A stretch of DNA of 64,000 nt from Nonomuraea spiralis (lineage in GTDB: Bacteria; Actinomycetota; Actinomycetes; Streptosporangiales; Streptosporangiaceae): positions 1-64,000 of the forward strand of contig NZ_BMRC01000011.1 in assembly GCF_014648435.1 (NCBI RefSeq), given 5' to 3'. The translations under genes and the position numbers were made by a program. Numbering within the stretch: the stretch's first letter is position 1; each line of letters begins with the position of its first letter. Shown here in pieces: positions 43,020 through 51,573 of this stretch. Below the pieces are notes generated by a model. The model made no database searches. It was not told the DNA's origin and was given only the letters and a program-made list of their open reading frames with translations.

Positions 43020-44291
43020 TCAGCGCGTCACGATGTAATCGCGCGGGTCACGGGGGGCGCGGTCACGAGGAGGCGCGGCGGCGTGACCGATCGCCACGCA
43101 GCCCATCGGATCCCACGACTCCGGAAGGTCGAGCACCTCCCTCACCACCGGCCGGCAGAACATCGTGGAGGACACCCACGCCGAGCCCAGCCCCTCGACG
43201 GCGAGCTGGATCAGGAAGTTCTCCACGCCCGCGCCCGTCGCCACGACGAACATCTCCCGCTCGGAGGCGTTGCGCCGCTCGTCGCGGTAGGTGTGGGAGC
43301 CCTCCATCACCAGGCACGGCACCACCAGGTAGGGGGCCTTGCGCAGGACGTCGCCGCGCCGGACGCGCTTGGCGATCGACTGCTCGGTGAACCCGTCGCC
43401 GCGCAGGTCCTCGATCCACGCCTCGCGCATGGCGTCGAGCAGCGCGGTGCGCGTGGCGGGGGACTCCACCAGCACGAACCGCCACGGGGTCGTGTGGTGC
43501 GGCGCCGGCGCTGCGATGCCCGCGGCCACCGCCCTGCGCACCGCCTCGCCGTCGACCGGGCGGTCGGAGAACTCCCTGATCGTACGGCGGGCGAACACGA
43601 CATCCCGGGCGCCGAAGCGGAACAGGTCCTCGTCGGCCGGGCGTACGAGGGGCCTGACCCCCGGCCCGTCCTCGTCGGTCACCAGATGGCCGAGACCGCG
43701 CACGATCGCCGCCGGAACACCGTCGAGTTTGCCCTTGACCAGCTCGGCCGCGCTCGCGATCTCGTCGGCCAGCGCGGTGACGGTGGCGCTGAGCGGGTTG
43801 CCGTAGGAGTCGGAGGAACCACGGAAGTCGTCGAGCGGACGCACCCCCGCGGCGCCGATCGCCACGTCGGTCAGCCCGTTGCGCCAGGGACGCCCGAACG
43901 TGTCGGAGACGATCACGCCCACCCGGCCGCCGAGCCCGGCCCTGATCCGCGCGGCGGAGGCGTCGGGGTCGTCGGGCAGCAGCAGGACCGTGCCCGGCTC
44001 GGTGTTGGAGGCGTCGACCCCGGCGGCGGCCATGACGAAGCCGTGGCGGGTCTGGACGATCACCGTCTCGCCGCGCCTGGCGACGACCCGCTCGGTCTCC
44101 TCCTCGATCGCGCTCGTACGGTCGGGCGCCTGGCGGACGCGGCCCTCGGCCTTGCTGACGATCTTGGAGGTGACCACCACGATGTCGCCGTCGCGCAGGT
44201 CGGCGCCCTTGAGCAGGGCCGCCACGTCGTCTCCGGGCCGCACCTCGCCGATGCCGGTCACGGCGATGACCTCGATGCGTCGCGTGCTCAT
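43020..44291 (-). CDS. fbiB: Coenzyme F420:L-glutamate ligase / FMN-binding domain protein FbiB
   Basis: A 423-residue bifunctional protein. The N-terminal half (residues 1 to about 240) is the CofE-type ligase that adds glutamates to F420-0: VTGIGEVRPGDDVAALL, DGDIVVVTSKIVSKAEGR, VIVSDTFGRPWRNGLTDVAI. The C-terminal half is a nitroreductase-like FMN domain (VFARRTIREFSDRPVDGEAV, HHTTPWRFVLVESPATR, GLGSAWVSSTMF) needed for polyglutamylation and for reduction of dehydro-F420-0 in mycobacteria. It overlaps fbiA by four bases (ATGA), so the pair is coupled. The length is close to that of M. tuberculosis FbiB. Start ATG 44291. Confidence 0.95.
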   Translation of the reverse strand: MSTRRIEVIAVTGIGEVRPGDDVAALLKGADLRDGDIVVVTSKIVSKAEGRVRQAPDRTSAIEEETERVVARRGETVIVQTRHGFVMAAAGVDASNTEPGTVLLLPDDPDASAARIRAGLGGRVGVIVSDTFGRPWRNGLTDVAIGAAGVRPLDDFRGSSDSYGNPLSATVTALADEIASAAELVKGKLDGVPAAIVRGLGHLVTDEDGPGVRPLVRPADEDLFRFGARDVVFARRTIREFSDRPVDGEAVRRAVAAGIAAPAPHHTTPWRFVLVESPATRTALLDAMREAWIEDLRGDGFTEQSIAKRVRRGDVLRKAPYLVVPCLVMEGSHTYRDERRNASEREMFVVATGAGVENFLIQLAVEGLGSAWVSSTMFCRPVVREVLDLPESWDPMGCVAIGHAAAPPRDRAPRDPRDYIVTR

Positions 44292-45226
44292 CGGGCCAGC
44301 TCCAGGGCCAGGTCGAGCGCGGTGCGGGCGATGTCGGCGGCGGCCTCGGCGTCGTGCATGAGGATCGGCCGGGACACCACGCGCACGCCGTCGAGCGCCA
44401 CCCCCGCGTCCTCCTCGGCCACCAGCCAGCCGTCGACCAGGTCGGAGCCGTAGAGGTCGAGCACGGCCTGAGCCGTGGTCTCCACCCCGATCGCCGTCAG
44501 GCAGGCGTCGGCCATGCCGCGCACGGGCGCGCCGCCGATGATGGGGGAGACGCCGACCACGGTCTTGGCCGCGACCGCCTCGCGGATGCCGGGGACCTGA
44601 AGGATCGTGCCGACGCTCACCACCGGGTTGGACGGCGGCAGGATGACCACGTCGGCCTGCTCGACGGCCGCCAGCACCCCCGGCGCCGGCTTCGCCGTGT
44701 CGACCCCCACCAGCGCGAACGACTCGGCCGGGACCGACGCGCGCAGCCGCACCCACCACTCCTGGAAGTGCACCGCCCGCCTGCCGTGCTCGTCGGAGAT
44801 CACCACGTGCGTCTCGCAGCGGTCGTCGGTCATCGGCAGCAGGCGTACGCCCGGCTGCCAGCGCGCGCACAGGGCCTCGGTGATCTGCGAGAGCGGGTAG
44901 CCCGCCTCCAGCATCTGCGAGCGGACGATGTGGGTGGCGAAGTCGCGGTCGCCGAGCCCGAACCACTGCGGTTCGACCCCGTAGGCGGCCAGCTCCTCCT
45001 TGACGACGTGGGACTCCTTGGCCCGGCCCCAGCCCTGCTCCTCGTCGATGCCGCCGCCCAGGGTGTACATGACGGTGTCGAGGTCGGGACAGACCCGCAG
45101 GCCGAACAGGGTGATGTCGTCGCCCGTGTTGCCGATGACGGTGATCGAGGCGTCGGGTGCGGTGGCGCGCAGGCCGCGCAGGAAACGGGCGCCGCCGATG
45201 CCGCCGGCGAGTGACACGATGTGCAT
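44288..45226 (-). CDS. fbiA: 2-phospho-L-lactate/phosphoenolpyruvate transferase FbiA (CofD)
   Basis: A 312-residue transferase that joins the phosphoenolpyruvyl or lactyl moiety from the GDP-activated precursor to FO, forming (dehydro)F420-0. The N-terminus MHIVSLAGGIGGARFLRGL is the signature. Further family segments are VIGNTGDDITLFGLRVCPDL, LGGGIDEEQGWGRAKES and VILPPSNPVVSVGTIL. It is upstream of and coupled to fbiB. ATG 45226 is taken because the conserved domain begins there; an upstream ATG at 45256 would add ten residues of low similarity. Divergent from the Pro/Gln-rich gene at 45409. Confidence 0.96.
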   Translation of the reverse strand: MHIVSLAGGIGGARFLRGLRATAPDASITVIGNTGDDITLFGLRVCPDLDTVMYTLGGGIDEEQGWGRAKESHVVKEELAAYGVEPQWFGLGDRDFATHIVRSQMLEAGYPLSQITEALCARWQPGVRLLPMTDDRCETHVVISDEHGRRAVHFQEWWVRLRASVPAESFALVGVDTAKPAPGVLAAVEQADVVILPPSNPVVSVGTILQVPGIREAVAAKTVVGVSPIIGGAPVRGMADACLTAIGVETTAQAVLDLYGSDLVDGWLVAEEDAGVALDGVRVVSRPILMHDAEAAADIARTALDLALELAR

Positions 45227-45408
45227 GCGGCCCAGTCTTCCACCGGCCTCCGACATCCCTGCGGGGGGAGTGGTTTTGCCCCTCCTGATGACAAGGAACT
45301 TCCAGGTATAGGGGTAAATGGGATGGAAGAGGTTGTTGGGACGCCCGCCGCGTAAGTCGGCAATGTGGCAAACTCCCTTCGGGCCAAAGGGTCCGATGGG
45401 GGTTACTC

Positions 45409-48072
45409 GTGAGCAAAGTAAATGCCACCCGGCTACGGGAGCCGGCCGCCTGGATCATGCTCGTCACCGGTCTGGTCGACGTGGTCCTGACGATCGGCCG
45501 CATCCTGCTCGGCGCGGGCAACTCGTACGGCGCCGGGTTCGCCGACCGGGCCGCCGCCAACCTGCTGGGCCTGACCAGCCCGGTCGTGACCGCGCTGCTC
45601 GTGGGCGCCGTGCTGCTCGTCACCAAGGTCGGCGAGCGCTCGTCCGCGGCCAGGCCCATCGCCTACGGCTCCGTGGCCGGCCTGCTGCTGGCCGCCGTGT
45701 TCGGCGTGCTGGTGCTGGTCGTCGGGCTGTTCGCCGGCGACACGGTCCGCGGGGTGTTCGAGTACGTGCTCACGGGCGTCCCCACGCTCGCGCTGACCGC
45801 CGTGGCGCTGGTCTATCTGCTTCCCGAGGTCCTGCCCGGCCGTTCCACCGGCTACAGCAGCCAGTCCAACCATTACGGTCACCCCCAGCAGTTCGGCCAG
45901 CCCCAGCAGTTCGGCCAGCCGGACCGGCCCCCGTACGGCCAGGCCCAGCAGTTCGGCCAGCCGGACCAGCCCCACTTCGGCCATGCGGACCAGCCCCCGT
46001 ACGGCCAGCCCGACCAGCCTCAGTTCGGCCAGCCGGACCAGCCCGCCTACGGTCAGTCCGACCAGCCCGCGTACGCGCAGCCGCACTCCGCGCCGACCCC
46101 CTACGGCCAGCAGCCCGCGCTCGCCCAGCTGCCCCCGGGCGGCCAGGACGCCCAGTCCTCCGCCCACGACCCGCAGCCCGCCGCGTCCGGCTACACCCCG
46201 CAGCCGCCCTCGGGCCAGCAGCCGCCGCCCGGCCAGCCCCTTCCGGGCTACGCCCCCCAGCCGCCCTCCGGCCAGCAGCCTTCGCCCTACGAGCCGCAGG
46301 CGGCCTCGCCCGGCTACGAGCCCCAGCCCGCGTCGTCCGGCTACGAGCCGCAGCCCGTCTCCTCGGGCTATGAGCCGCAGGCCGCCTCCTCGGGTTATGA
46401 GCCTCAGCCCGCTTCCTCCGGTTACGCCCCGCAGCCCCCGTCCTCCGGTTACGTGCCGCAGCCGCCGTCGGGCCAGCAGGTGCCCGGCGGTTTCGGCCCG
46501 CAGGACCAGACGGCCGCCTTTGGCCAGCAGTCCGGTTACGGCGCCCAGTCGACCAGCCCCGGTGGCCAGCCCGGCACCGGCTACGGCCAGCAGCCCCCGA
46601 GCTACGGCGGCCAGCCCGACCCCACCACCCCCGGCTACGGCCAGCCCTCCACCCCGGGCCTCTCCCAGCCGGACGCCGCAGGCTACGTCCAGCCCGCCCC
46701 CGGTTACGGTCAGCCCGTGCCCGCCGCTTCCGGCTACGGCCAGCCTGACCCCTCCGGTTACGGTCAGCCCGAGCCCGCCGTCCCCGGCTACGGGCACCAG
46801 CCGGAGACGCCCGTCCCGCACGCCGCCGAGGCGCAGTCCCCCTACGCCCCCCAGACTCCCGACGCCCAGCCCGCGTACGGCCAGGGCCACGGTCAGGGGC
46901 TGAGCCAGCAGCCCGGCTACGGTCAGCAGCCCGACCAGCTCCCCTTCGGCCAGCCCGCGCAGAGCCAGCAGCCCTCCCAGGGCCAGCCCGCTCAAGGCCA
47001 GCAGCCTGAGCCCTACCAGCAGCAGCAGCCCTACCAGCCGGCCAGGGCCGCGCTCCCCGCCGCGCCCGCCGACCAGCGCCAGCCCGAGTCGCCCTTCCCC
47101 CCGGCCCCCGCCCCCGAGCCCCCGTACGCCCCGGTCGAGCAGCCCTTCGGACACCCGCAGGGCCAGACCGGGCAGCCGTTCGGGCAGCCGGACCAGGGCT
47201 TCGCGCCGCAGGGCCTCCCGCCGCAGGGCTTCGGCCAGGACCAGGGGTACGCCACGCCGTCCTACACCCCGTCCGAGACGCTCCCCGACTCCGGCTACCA
47301 GCCGCCCGCCGGTGAGTACACGCCCGCCCCGTACGTCCCGGCGGACAGCCAGCCCAGCGCGTACGGCCAGACGAACTACCCGACCCCGGATAACCCGTAC
47401 GCCCCGCGCGACAGCTCCCCGAACGCGTTCGCCGACCAGGCGTACCCGAGCGGCGAGACCAGCCCGAGCGTCCCGTACCCGCCGGCGGAGCAGCAGCCGT
47501 CGTACTACGACCGCCAGAACGCCTTCGACCAGCAGACCGGCCAGCAGGGAGGTCAGCAGGGCGGTCAGCCGTTCACCGGCTACTCCGGCCTCGAGTACGC
47601 CACCCCCGCCTTCCAGGAGCCGGACCCGCCCGTGGATCCCCGCTCCCAGCAGCTCCTGGACGCCTACCAGCAGGCCGAGACGTACCAGAGCTCGACGGCC
47701 GGCGCCGTCGGCACCCAGCCCGACCTGCGGGTGCCCGACTACGCCGGCCAGCCGGCCAGGCCGTACGACGACCCGTTCGGCCACCCCCAGCAGGCCCAGC
47801 CCCAACAGGCCCAGCCTCAGCCGTACCAGCAGCAGGGCGCGTACGAACCCCAGCAGGGCGCGTACGAGCCCCAGGGCTACCGCCCCACCCACCAGGCCCC
47901 GCAGGCTCCCCAGGCTCCCCACGCCCCGGCCGGGTGGAGCGAGGCGCAGGGCGAGTCGACGATGCGGCTGGACCCCTCGTCGTTCGGGGACGCGCTGGGC
48001 GCCCAGAACCGCCCCGGCGACGACCCAATCGACCCAACGGCCATATACACGCCCAACGAGCCACGCAGGTAA
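45409..48072 (+). CDS. Large membrane protein with long Pro/Gln/Tyr/Gly-rich disordered tail
   Basis: An 887-residue protein. Residues 1-145 contain four TM helices (WIMLVTGLVDVVLTIGRILL, SPVVTALLVGAVLLV, GLLLAAVFGVLVLVVGLFA, TLALTAVALVYLLP). The remaining 740 residues are of low complexity, dominated by Pro, Gln, Gly, Tyr and Ser. They include repeated QFGQPDQP units (about 163-220), nine-residue SSGYEPQPA units (about 293-350) and many GYGQP/PYGQ units. The composition resembles phase-separating, prion-like domains. If the membrane part is inserted in the usual way, the tail is probably cytosolic. Function unknown; it may be a scaffold at the membrane. GTG 45409. Not recognised as a named family. 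Confidence 0.75.
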   Translation: MSKVNATRLREPAAWIMLVTGLVDVVLTIGRILLGAGNSYGAGFADRAAANLLGLTSPVVTALLVGAVLLVTKVGERSSAARPIAYGSVAGLLLAAVFGVLVLVVGLFAGDTVRGVFEYVLTGVPTLALTAVALVYLLPEVLPGRSTGYSSQSNHYGHPQQFGQPQQFGQPDRPPYGQAQQFGQPDQPHFGHADQPPYGQPDQPQFGQPDQPAYGQSDQPAYAQPHSAPTPYGQQPALAQLPPGGQDAQSSAHDPQPAASGYTPQPPSGQQPPPGQPLPGYAPQPPSGQQPSPYEPQAASPGYEPQPASSGYEPQPVSSGYEPQAASSGYEPQPASSGYAPQPPSSGYVPQPPSGQQVPGGFGPQDQTAAFGQQSGYGAQSTSPGGQPGTGYGQQPPSYGGQPDPTTPGYGQPSTPGLSQPDAAGYVQPAPGYGQPVPAASGYGQPDPSGYGQPEPAVPGYGHQPETPVPHAAEAQSPYAPQTPDAQPAYGQGHGQGLSQQPGYGQQPDQLPFGQPAQSQQPSQGQPAQGQQPEPYQQQQPYQPARAALPAAPADQRQPESPFPPAPAPEPPYAPVEQPFGHPQGQTGQPFGQPDQGFAPQGLPPQGFGQDQGYATPSYTPSETLPDSGYQPPAGEYTPAPYVPADSQPSAYGQTNYPTPDNPYAPRDSSPNAFADQAYPSGETSPSVPYPPAEQQPSYYDRQNAFDQQTGQQGGQQGGQPFTGYSGLEYATPAFQEPDPPVDPRSQQLLDAYQQAETYQSSTAGAVGTQPDLRVPDYAGQPARPYDDPFGHPQQAQPQQAQPQPYQQQGAYEPQQGAYEPQGYRPTHQAPQAPQAPHAPAGWSEAQGESTMRLDPSSFGDALGAQNRPGDDPIDPTAIYTPNEPRR
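46288..46470 (+). repeat. Coding 27-bp tandem repeats
   Basis: Six to seven near-copies of a 27-bp unit encode S-S-G-Y-E-P-Q-P-A variants (for example SGYEPQPVS, SGYEPQAAS, SGYAPQPPS). Third-position differences show that the copies are not very recent. The surrounding sequence has looser repeats of QFGQP and GYGQP. Confidence 0.8.
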
Positions 48073-48394
48073 CGGACCGGCAAACGACGGCTAGAGAGAA
48101 GGTGGCCCAAAGGGCGGGCGTCTACCCCGCCCTGGTACGGTTCCGACCGCTGACAGCGTTGAACGAACCAGGTCGAAGCCTTGCTGCGCAGGAGGCTCCG
48201 GCCTGGTGCGAACACCACATGCCGAGCACACCGGGGCGAGAGTCGGTCTTTCCCCGGATACCGTCATGCCGCTTGACGTCACGTACGGCACGCGCGTGTA
48301 ATTACAACCATGTTGTTACGCCTTCCTGTGGGTGGGTAGTAAGGAAGGCGTCCATGGGGGGCTCCATTGCGGGCGGGCGGCAGGGAGGTGTGCA
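48073..48394 (+). other. 322-bp whiB upstream region
   Basis: No gene is apparent. It holds the whiB promoter region, which is AT-richer near 48300 (GTAATTACAACCATGTTGTT). It contains a short inverted repeat ACAAC-CAT-GTTGT (about 48304-48316) and the 10-bp inverted repeat described separately. The part next to the Pro/Gln-rich gene shows no clear terminator. Confidence 0.5.
48318..48351 (+). promoter_or_regulatory. Inverted repeat in the whiB 5' region
   Basis: ACGCCTTCCT and AGGAAGGCGT form perfect 10-bp arms around a 14-base spacer, ending 43 bp before the whiB GTG. In RNA this would be a stable hairpin; in DNA it could be a regulator-binding site. WhiB-type genes are under tight developmental control, so either is plausible. 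Confidence 0.5.
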
Positions 48395-48655
48395 GTGACC
48401 GATCCGGTCATCGCACAGGATCAGCTTGACGCTGAAGAACTCGGATGGCAGGAGCGCGCGTTGTGCGCGCAGACTGATCCGGAGGCGTTCTTCCCGGAAA
48501 AAGGCGGCTCCACCCGAGAAGCCAAGAAGGTCTGTCGATCGTGTGAGGTCCGTGCGGAGTGCCTGGAGTACGCACTCGAGCACGATGAGCGATTCGGCAT
48601 CTGGGGTGGGTTGTCGGAGCGGGAGCGCAGACGGATCAAGCGCCAGGCCGTTTAG
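48395..48655 (+). CDS. whiB: WhiB-family iron-sulfur transcriptional regulator (WhiB/WhiB2)
   Basis: An 86-residue protein. Cys24, Cys47, Cys50 and Cys56 bind a [4Fe-4S] cluster. ERFGIWGGLSERERRRIKR contains the GIWGG turn and the basic DNA-binding tail. The sequence around WQERALCAQTDPEAFFPEKG is nearly that of Streptomyces WhiB and mycobacterial WhiB2/WhmD, which control sporulation septation or cell division together with WhiA. The position near fbiA/fbiB and manB matches the M. tuberculosis whiB2 locus. GTG 48395 has GGGAGG upstream. A strong terminator follows the gene. Confidence 0.95.
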   Translation: MTDPVIAQDQLDAEELGWQERALCAQTDPEAFFPEKGGSTREAKKVCRSCEVRAECLEYALEHDERFGIWGGLSERERRRIKRQAV

Positions 48656-48667
48656 GGGATATAGGCG

Positions 48668-48701
48668 AAAGGGTCACGCGGGCTGCCGTGTGACCCTTTT
48701 T
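48668..48701 (+). terminator. Intrinsic terminator of whiB
   Basis: AAAGGGTCAC and GTGACCCTTT make a perfect 10-bp stem around a 12-base loop, followed by more T residues. It starts 13 bases after the whiB stop codon. The flanks (GCG before, CGC after the T-run) could extend the stem. Confidence 0.85.
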
Positions 48702-48765
48702 CGCATGTGGTCCTGCTCTGACCTGTATGGTGGGCGCGCCTGATCAACGCTGGAGTCGCCCGCCC

Positions 48766-51573
48766 ATGTCACGTCCCCTCGTCACCGCGATCGTCGTCGC
48801 CCATGATGGCGGGCGCTGGCTCGGGGACACGCTGCGCGCGCTGGCGGGCCAGAGCCGCAGGCCCGAGCGGGTCGCCGGCGTCGACAACGGCAGCAGGGAC
48901 GGCTCGGCCGACCTGCTCGCGCAGACGCTCGGCGCGTCCAACGTGCTCACGCTGCCGCGTTCGGCCTCCTTCGGCGACGCCGTCGCGGAGGTGCTGGACA
49001 GGCTGCCGCCGTGCGGGCCGGACGAATGGATCTGGCTGCTGCACGACGACTGCGCCCCCGACCGGCGCGCGCTGGAGGCCCTGCTCATGGCGGCCGACCA
49101 GGATCCCAAGGCGGCGGTGCTCGGCCCGAAGCTGCGTGACTGGCTCGACCGCAGGCGCCTGCTCGAACTGGGCGTGACCGTCGGCCTCACCGGGCGCAGG
49201 GACACCGGGCTGGAGCCGCGCGAGTTCGACCAGGGTCAGCACGACGGCACCCGGGAGGTGCTCTCGGTCTCCACGGCGGGCATGCTGGTCCGCCGTGACG
49301 TCTGGGAACGCCTCGGCGGCCTCGACCCGCTGTTCCCGCTCTTCCGCGACGACCTCGACCTGTGCTGGCGGGTACGCAACGCCGGGCACAGGGTCCTGGC
49401 CGTCACCTCGGCGGTGGCCTGGCACGCCGAGGCGGCGGCGCGCAGGCGGCGGCGGATCACGGTCAGCGGCGACCATCCACGCAGGCTCGACCGGCGGAAC
49501 GCGATCTTCGTGATCATGGCGAACCTGCCGTTCCGCGTGATGGTGTGGGCGCTGTTGCGGAACCTGGCCGGCTCGGCGCTGCGCACGTTCCTGTTCCTGG
49601 TGGGCAAGCAGCCGGCGAACGCGCTGGACGAGATGGTGGCGCTGGGGTCGATCCTGGTGCACCCGTTCAGGCTGTTCAAGGCGCGTAGGGCCCGGCGCGA
49701 AGGCCGTAAAAAGGGATTTATCCGCATAAAGCGGTTGCTGACGCCGTCGGGGGTCGCGTACCGGCGGCTGACCGACATGGTGCAGAGCTTCCTCGCCGGA
49801 GAGGGACCCGTGGAGTCCGCCGGCCGCCACCACCACTCCGCCGGCGAGGAGGACGAGGAGAGCACGCCGGTCGACACCGGCGCGGTCAAGCGTTTCCTCC
49901 ACCGGCCCGGCGTCGTCCTCATGCTCGCGCTCGCCGTGGTCTCGCTGGCCGCCGAGCGGTCGCTGCTCTTCGGCGACCGGCTGGGCGGCGGCGCGCTGGT
50001 GCCGGTCACGGGCGGCGCGGGGGACCTGTGGCGGTTCTACACCGAGGGGTTCCACGACATCGGGCTCGGGTCCACTGACTGGGCGCCGCCGTACGTGGGG
50101 CTGCTGGCGCTGGCCTCGACGCTGGCGCTCGGCAAGACGTGGCTGGCGGTGTCCGTGCTGCTGCTGGGGTCGGTGCCGCTGGCCGGGGCGTCGGCGTACC
50201 TGGCGACCAGGCACATCATCCCGGCGGTGCCCGCGCGGGCGTGGGCGGCGGGGACGTACGCGCTGCTGCCCGTCGCGACCGGCGCGATCGCGGCGGGCAG
50301 GCTCGGCACGGCGGTGGTGTTCGTGCTGGTCCCGGTGTACGCCGCGCTCGGCACCACGCTGCTGTCCGGCGAGCGGCGCCGCGCCCGGCGCGCGGCCTGG
50401 GCGCTCGGGCTGCTGCTCGCCGTGGGGACCGCGTTCGTGCCGCTGGTGTACCCGCTCTTCGCGGTGCTCGGCGTGCTGGCCGCCGTCGCGTACGGCGGGG
50501 TGCGGCGCGGTGTGGTGACCTCCATGGTGATCGCGCTCGTGGTGCCGCTCGCGCTGCTGTTCCCGTGGCTGGCCGGGCTGGTCATGGACCCAGGCCGGAT
50601 CCTCCTGGAGGCCGGGCTGCACGATCCCGCCCTGGTGGAGGCGGGGCTCGCGCCGGAGTCGCTGCTCGCGCTCAGCCCGGGAGGGCCGGGGTTGCCGCCG
50701 TTCTGGGTGACGGCCGGGCTGGTGGTGACCGCGCTGGCCGCGCTGCTCATGCGCCGCCAGCGGATGATCGTCGCGATCGGCTGGGGTGTCACGCTGTACG
50801 GCATGCTGGCCGCCATCCTGATCGGCCGGATCAGCGTCGAAGGGGCGCGGGCCTGGCCCGGGGTGCCGCTGGCGTTCGCGGGGACCGGGCTGCTGGTGCT
50901 CGTGGGCCTGACCGCGCACCGGCTGGCCGAGCTGCGGGCCGGCGGCGGACTGCGCAGGCTGGGCGCGACCCTGGTGGTGGCCGCCGCCGTGAGCACGCCG
51001 ATCCTGGCCGCCGGCTACTGGATCGCGTACGGCGTACGCGGCCCGCTGACCGGCCACGCGCCCGACGTGCTGCCCGCCCTGGCCACCTGGAGCACCAGGA
51101 ACGGCGAACGCACGCTGGTGATCAAGGGTGACGCCTTCACCGTGCTGCACGGGCGTACCCCGCTGATCGGCGAGGCCGAGCTGCCGGTCGCCTCCGAGGC
51201 CCGTACGAAGGTGGCGACCGCGGCGCGCGGCCTGGTCGGCGGGCGCGGCGGGACCGACGCGGCGACGCTGGCCCAGCACGGGATCGCCATGATGGCCGTG
51301 GCCGCGCCGGTGCCGCCCCAGCTCGCCAGGTCGCTCGACTCGCAACCGTCGTTGCGGCGCATGAGCCTGTCCGAGGCGGGCGGCCTGTGGCGGCTGACCG
51401 AGCCGGTCACCCGCGTACCGGTCCAGCCGGCGGGCGTCCTGCACACGCCGTGGTTGTGCGCGCAGGGTGTCCTGGCCCTGCTCGTGTTCGCCCTGGCCAT
51501 GCCGGGACGCCGGGAGAGCGGCGCGGTCGAGGGCGTCGAGGCGCCCGCCGCCGCGCCGGTTGGAGTGCGATGA
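48766..51573 (+). CDS. GT2 glycosyltransferase fused to large polytopic membrane domain
   Basis: A 935-residue protein. Residues 1 to about 270 form a GT2 domain: VTAIVVAHDGGRWLGDTLRA, WIWLLHDDCAPDRRALEALL (acidic metal site), LFRDDLDLCWRVRNAGHRVL (base region). Then a basic, His-containing linker (GRHHHSAGEEDEES) leads to about twelve TM helices from residue 390 (VVLMLALAVVSLAAERSLL) to near the C-terminus. An extracytoplasmic segment of about 130 residues precedes the last helix. The arrangement is common in actinobacteria near WhiB2, manB and DUF5719, and is presumed to make and move an envelope glycan. ATG 48766; the stop overlaps the next ATG. Confidence 0.85.
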   Translation: MSRPLVTAIVVAHDGGRWLGDTLRALAGQSRRPERVAGVDNGSRDGSADLLAQTLGASNVLTLPRSASFGDAVAEVLDRLPPCGPDEWIWLLHDDCAPDRRALEALLMAADQDPKAAVLGPKLRDWLDRRRLLELGVTVGLTGRRDTGLEPREFDQGQHDGTREVLSVSTAGMLVRRDVWERLGGLDPLFPLFRDDLDLCWRVRNAGHRVLAVTSAVAWHAEAAARRRRRITVSGDHPRRLDRRNAIFVIMANLPFRVMVWALLRNLAGSALRTFLFLVGKQPANALDEMVALGSILVHPFRLFKARRARREGRKKGFIRIKRLLTPSGVAYRRLTDMVQSFLAGEGPVESAGRHHHSAGEEDEESTPVDTGAVKRFLHRPGVVLMLALAVVSLAAERSLLFGDRLGGGALVPVTGGAGDLWRFYTEGFHDIGLGSTDWAPPYVGLLALASTLALGKTWLAVSVLLLGSVPLAGASAYLATRHIIPAVPARAWAAGTYALLPVATGAIAAGRLGTAVVFVLVPVYAALGTTLLSGERRRARRAAWALGLLLAVGTAFVPLVYPLFAVLGVLAAVAYGGVRRGVVTSMVIALVVPLALLFPWLAGLVMDPGRILLEAGLHDPALVEAGLAPESLLALSPGGPGLPPFWVTAGLVVTALAALLMRRQRMIVAIGWGVTLYGMLAAILIGRISVEGARAWPGVPLAFAGTGLLVLVGLTAHRLAELRAGGGLRRLGATLVVAAAVSTPILAAGYWIAYGVRGPLTGHAPDVLPALATWSTRNGERTLVIKGDAFTVLHGRTPLIGEAELPVASEARTKVATAARGLVGGRGGTDAATLAQHGIAMMAVAAPVPPQLARSLDSQPSLRRMSLSEAGGLWRLTEPVTRVPVQPAGVLHTPWLCAQGVLALLVFALAMPGRRESGAVEGVEAPAAAPVGVR

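Noticed and set aside
45433..47922. Long minus-strand frame rich in Gly/Leu/Arg/Val opposite the Pro/Gln-rich gene
   Set aside because: It is the complement of the repetitive coding sequence; the plus strand has a plausible start, TM helices and codon use.
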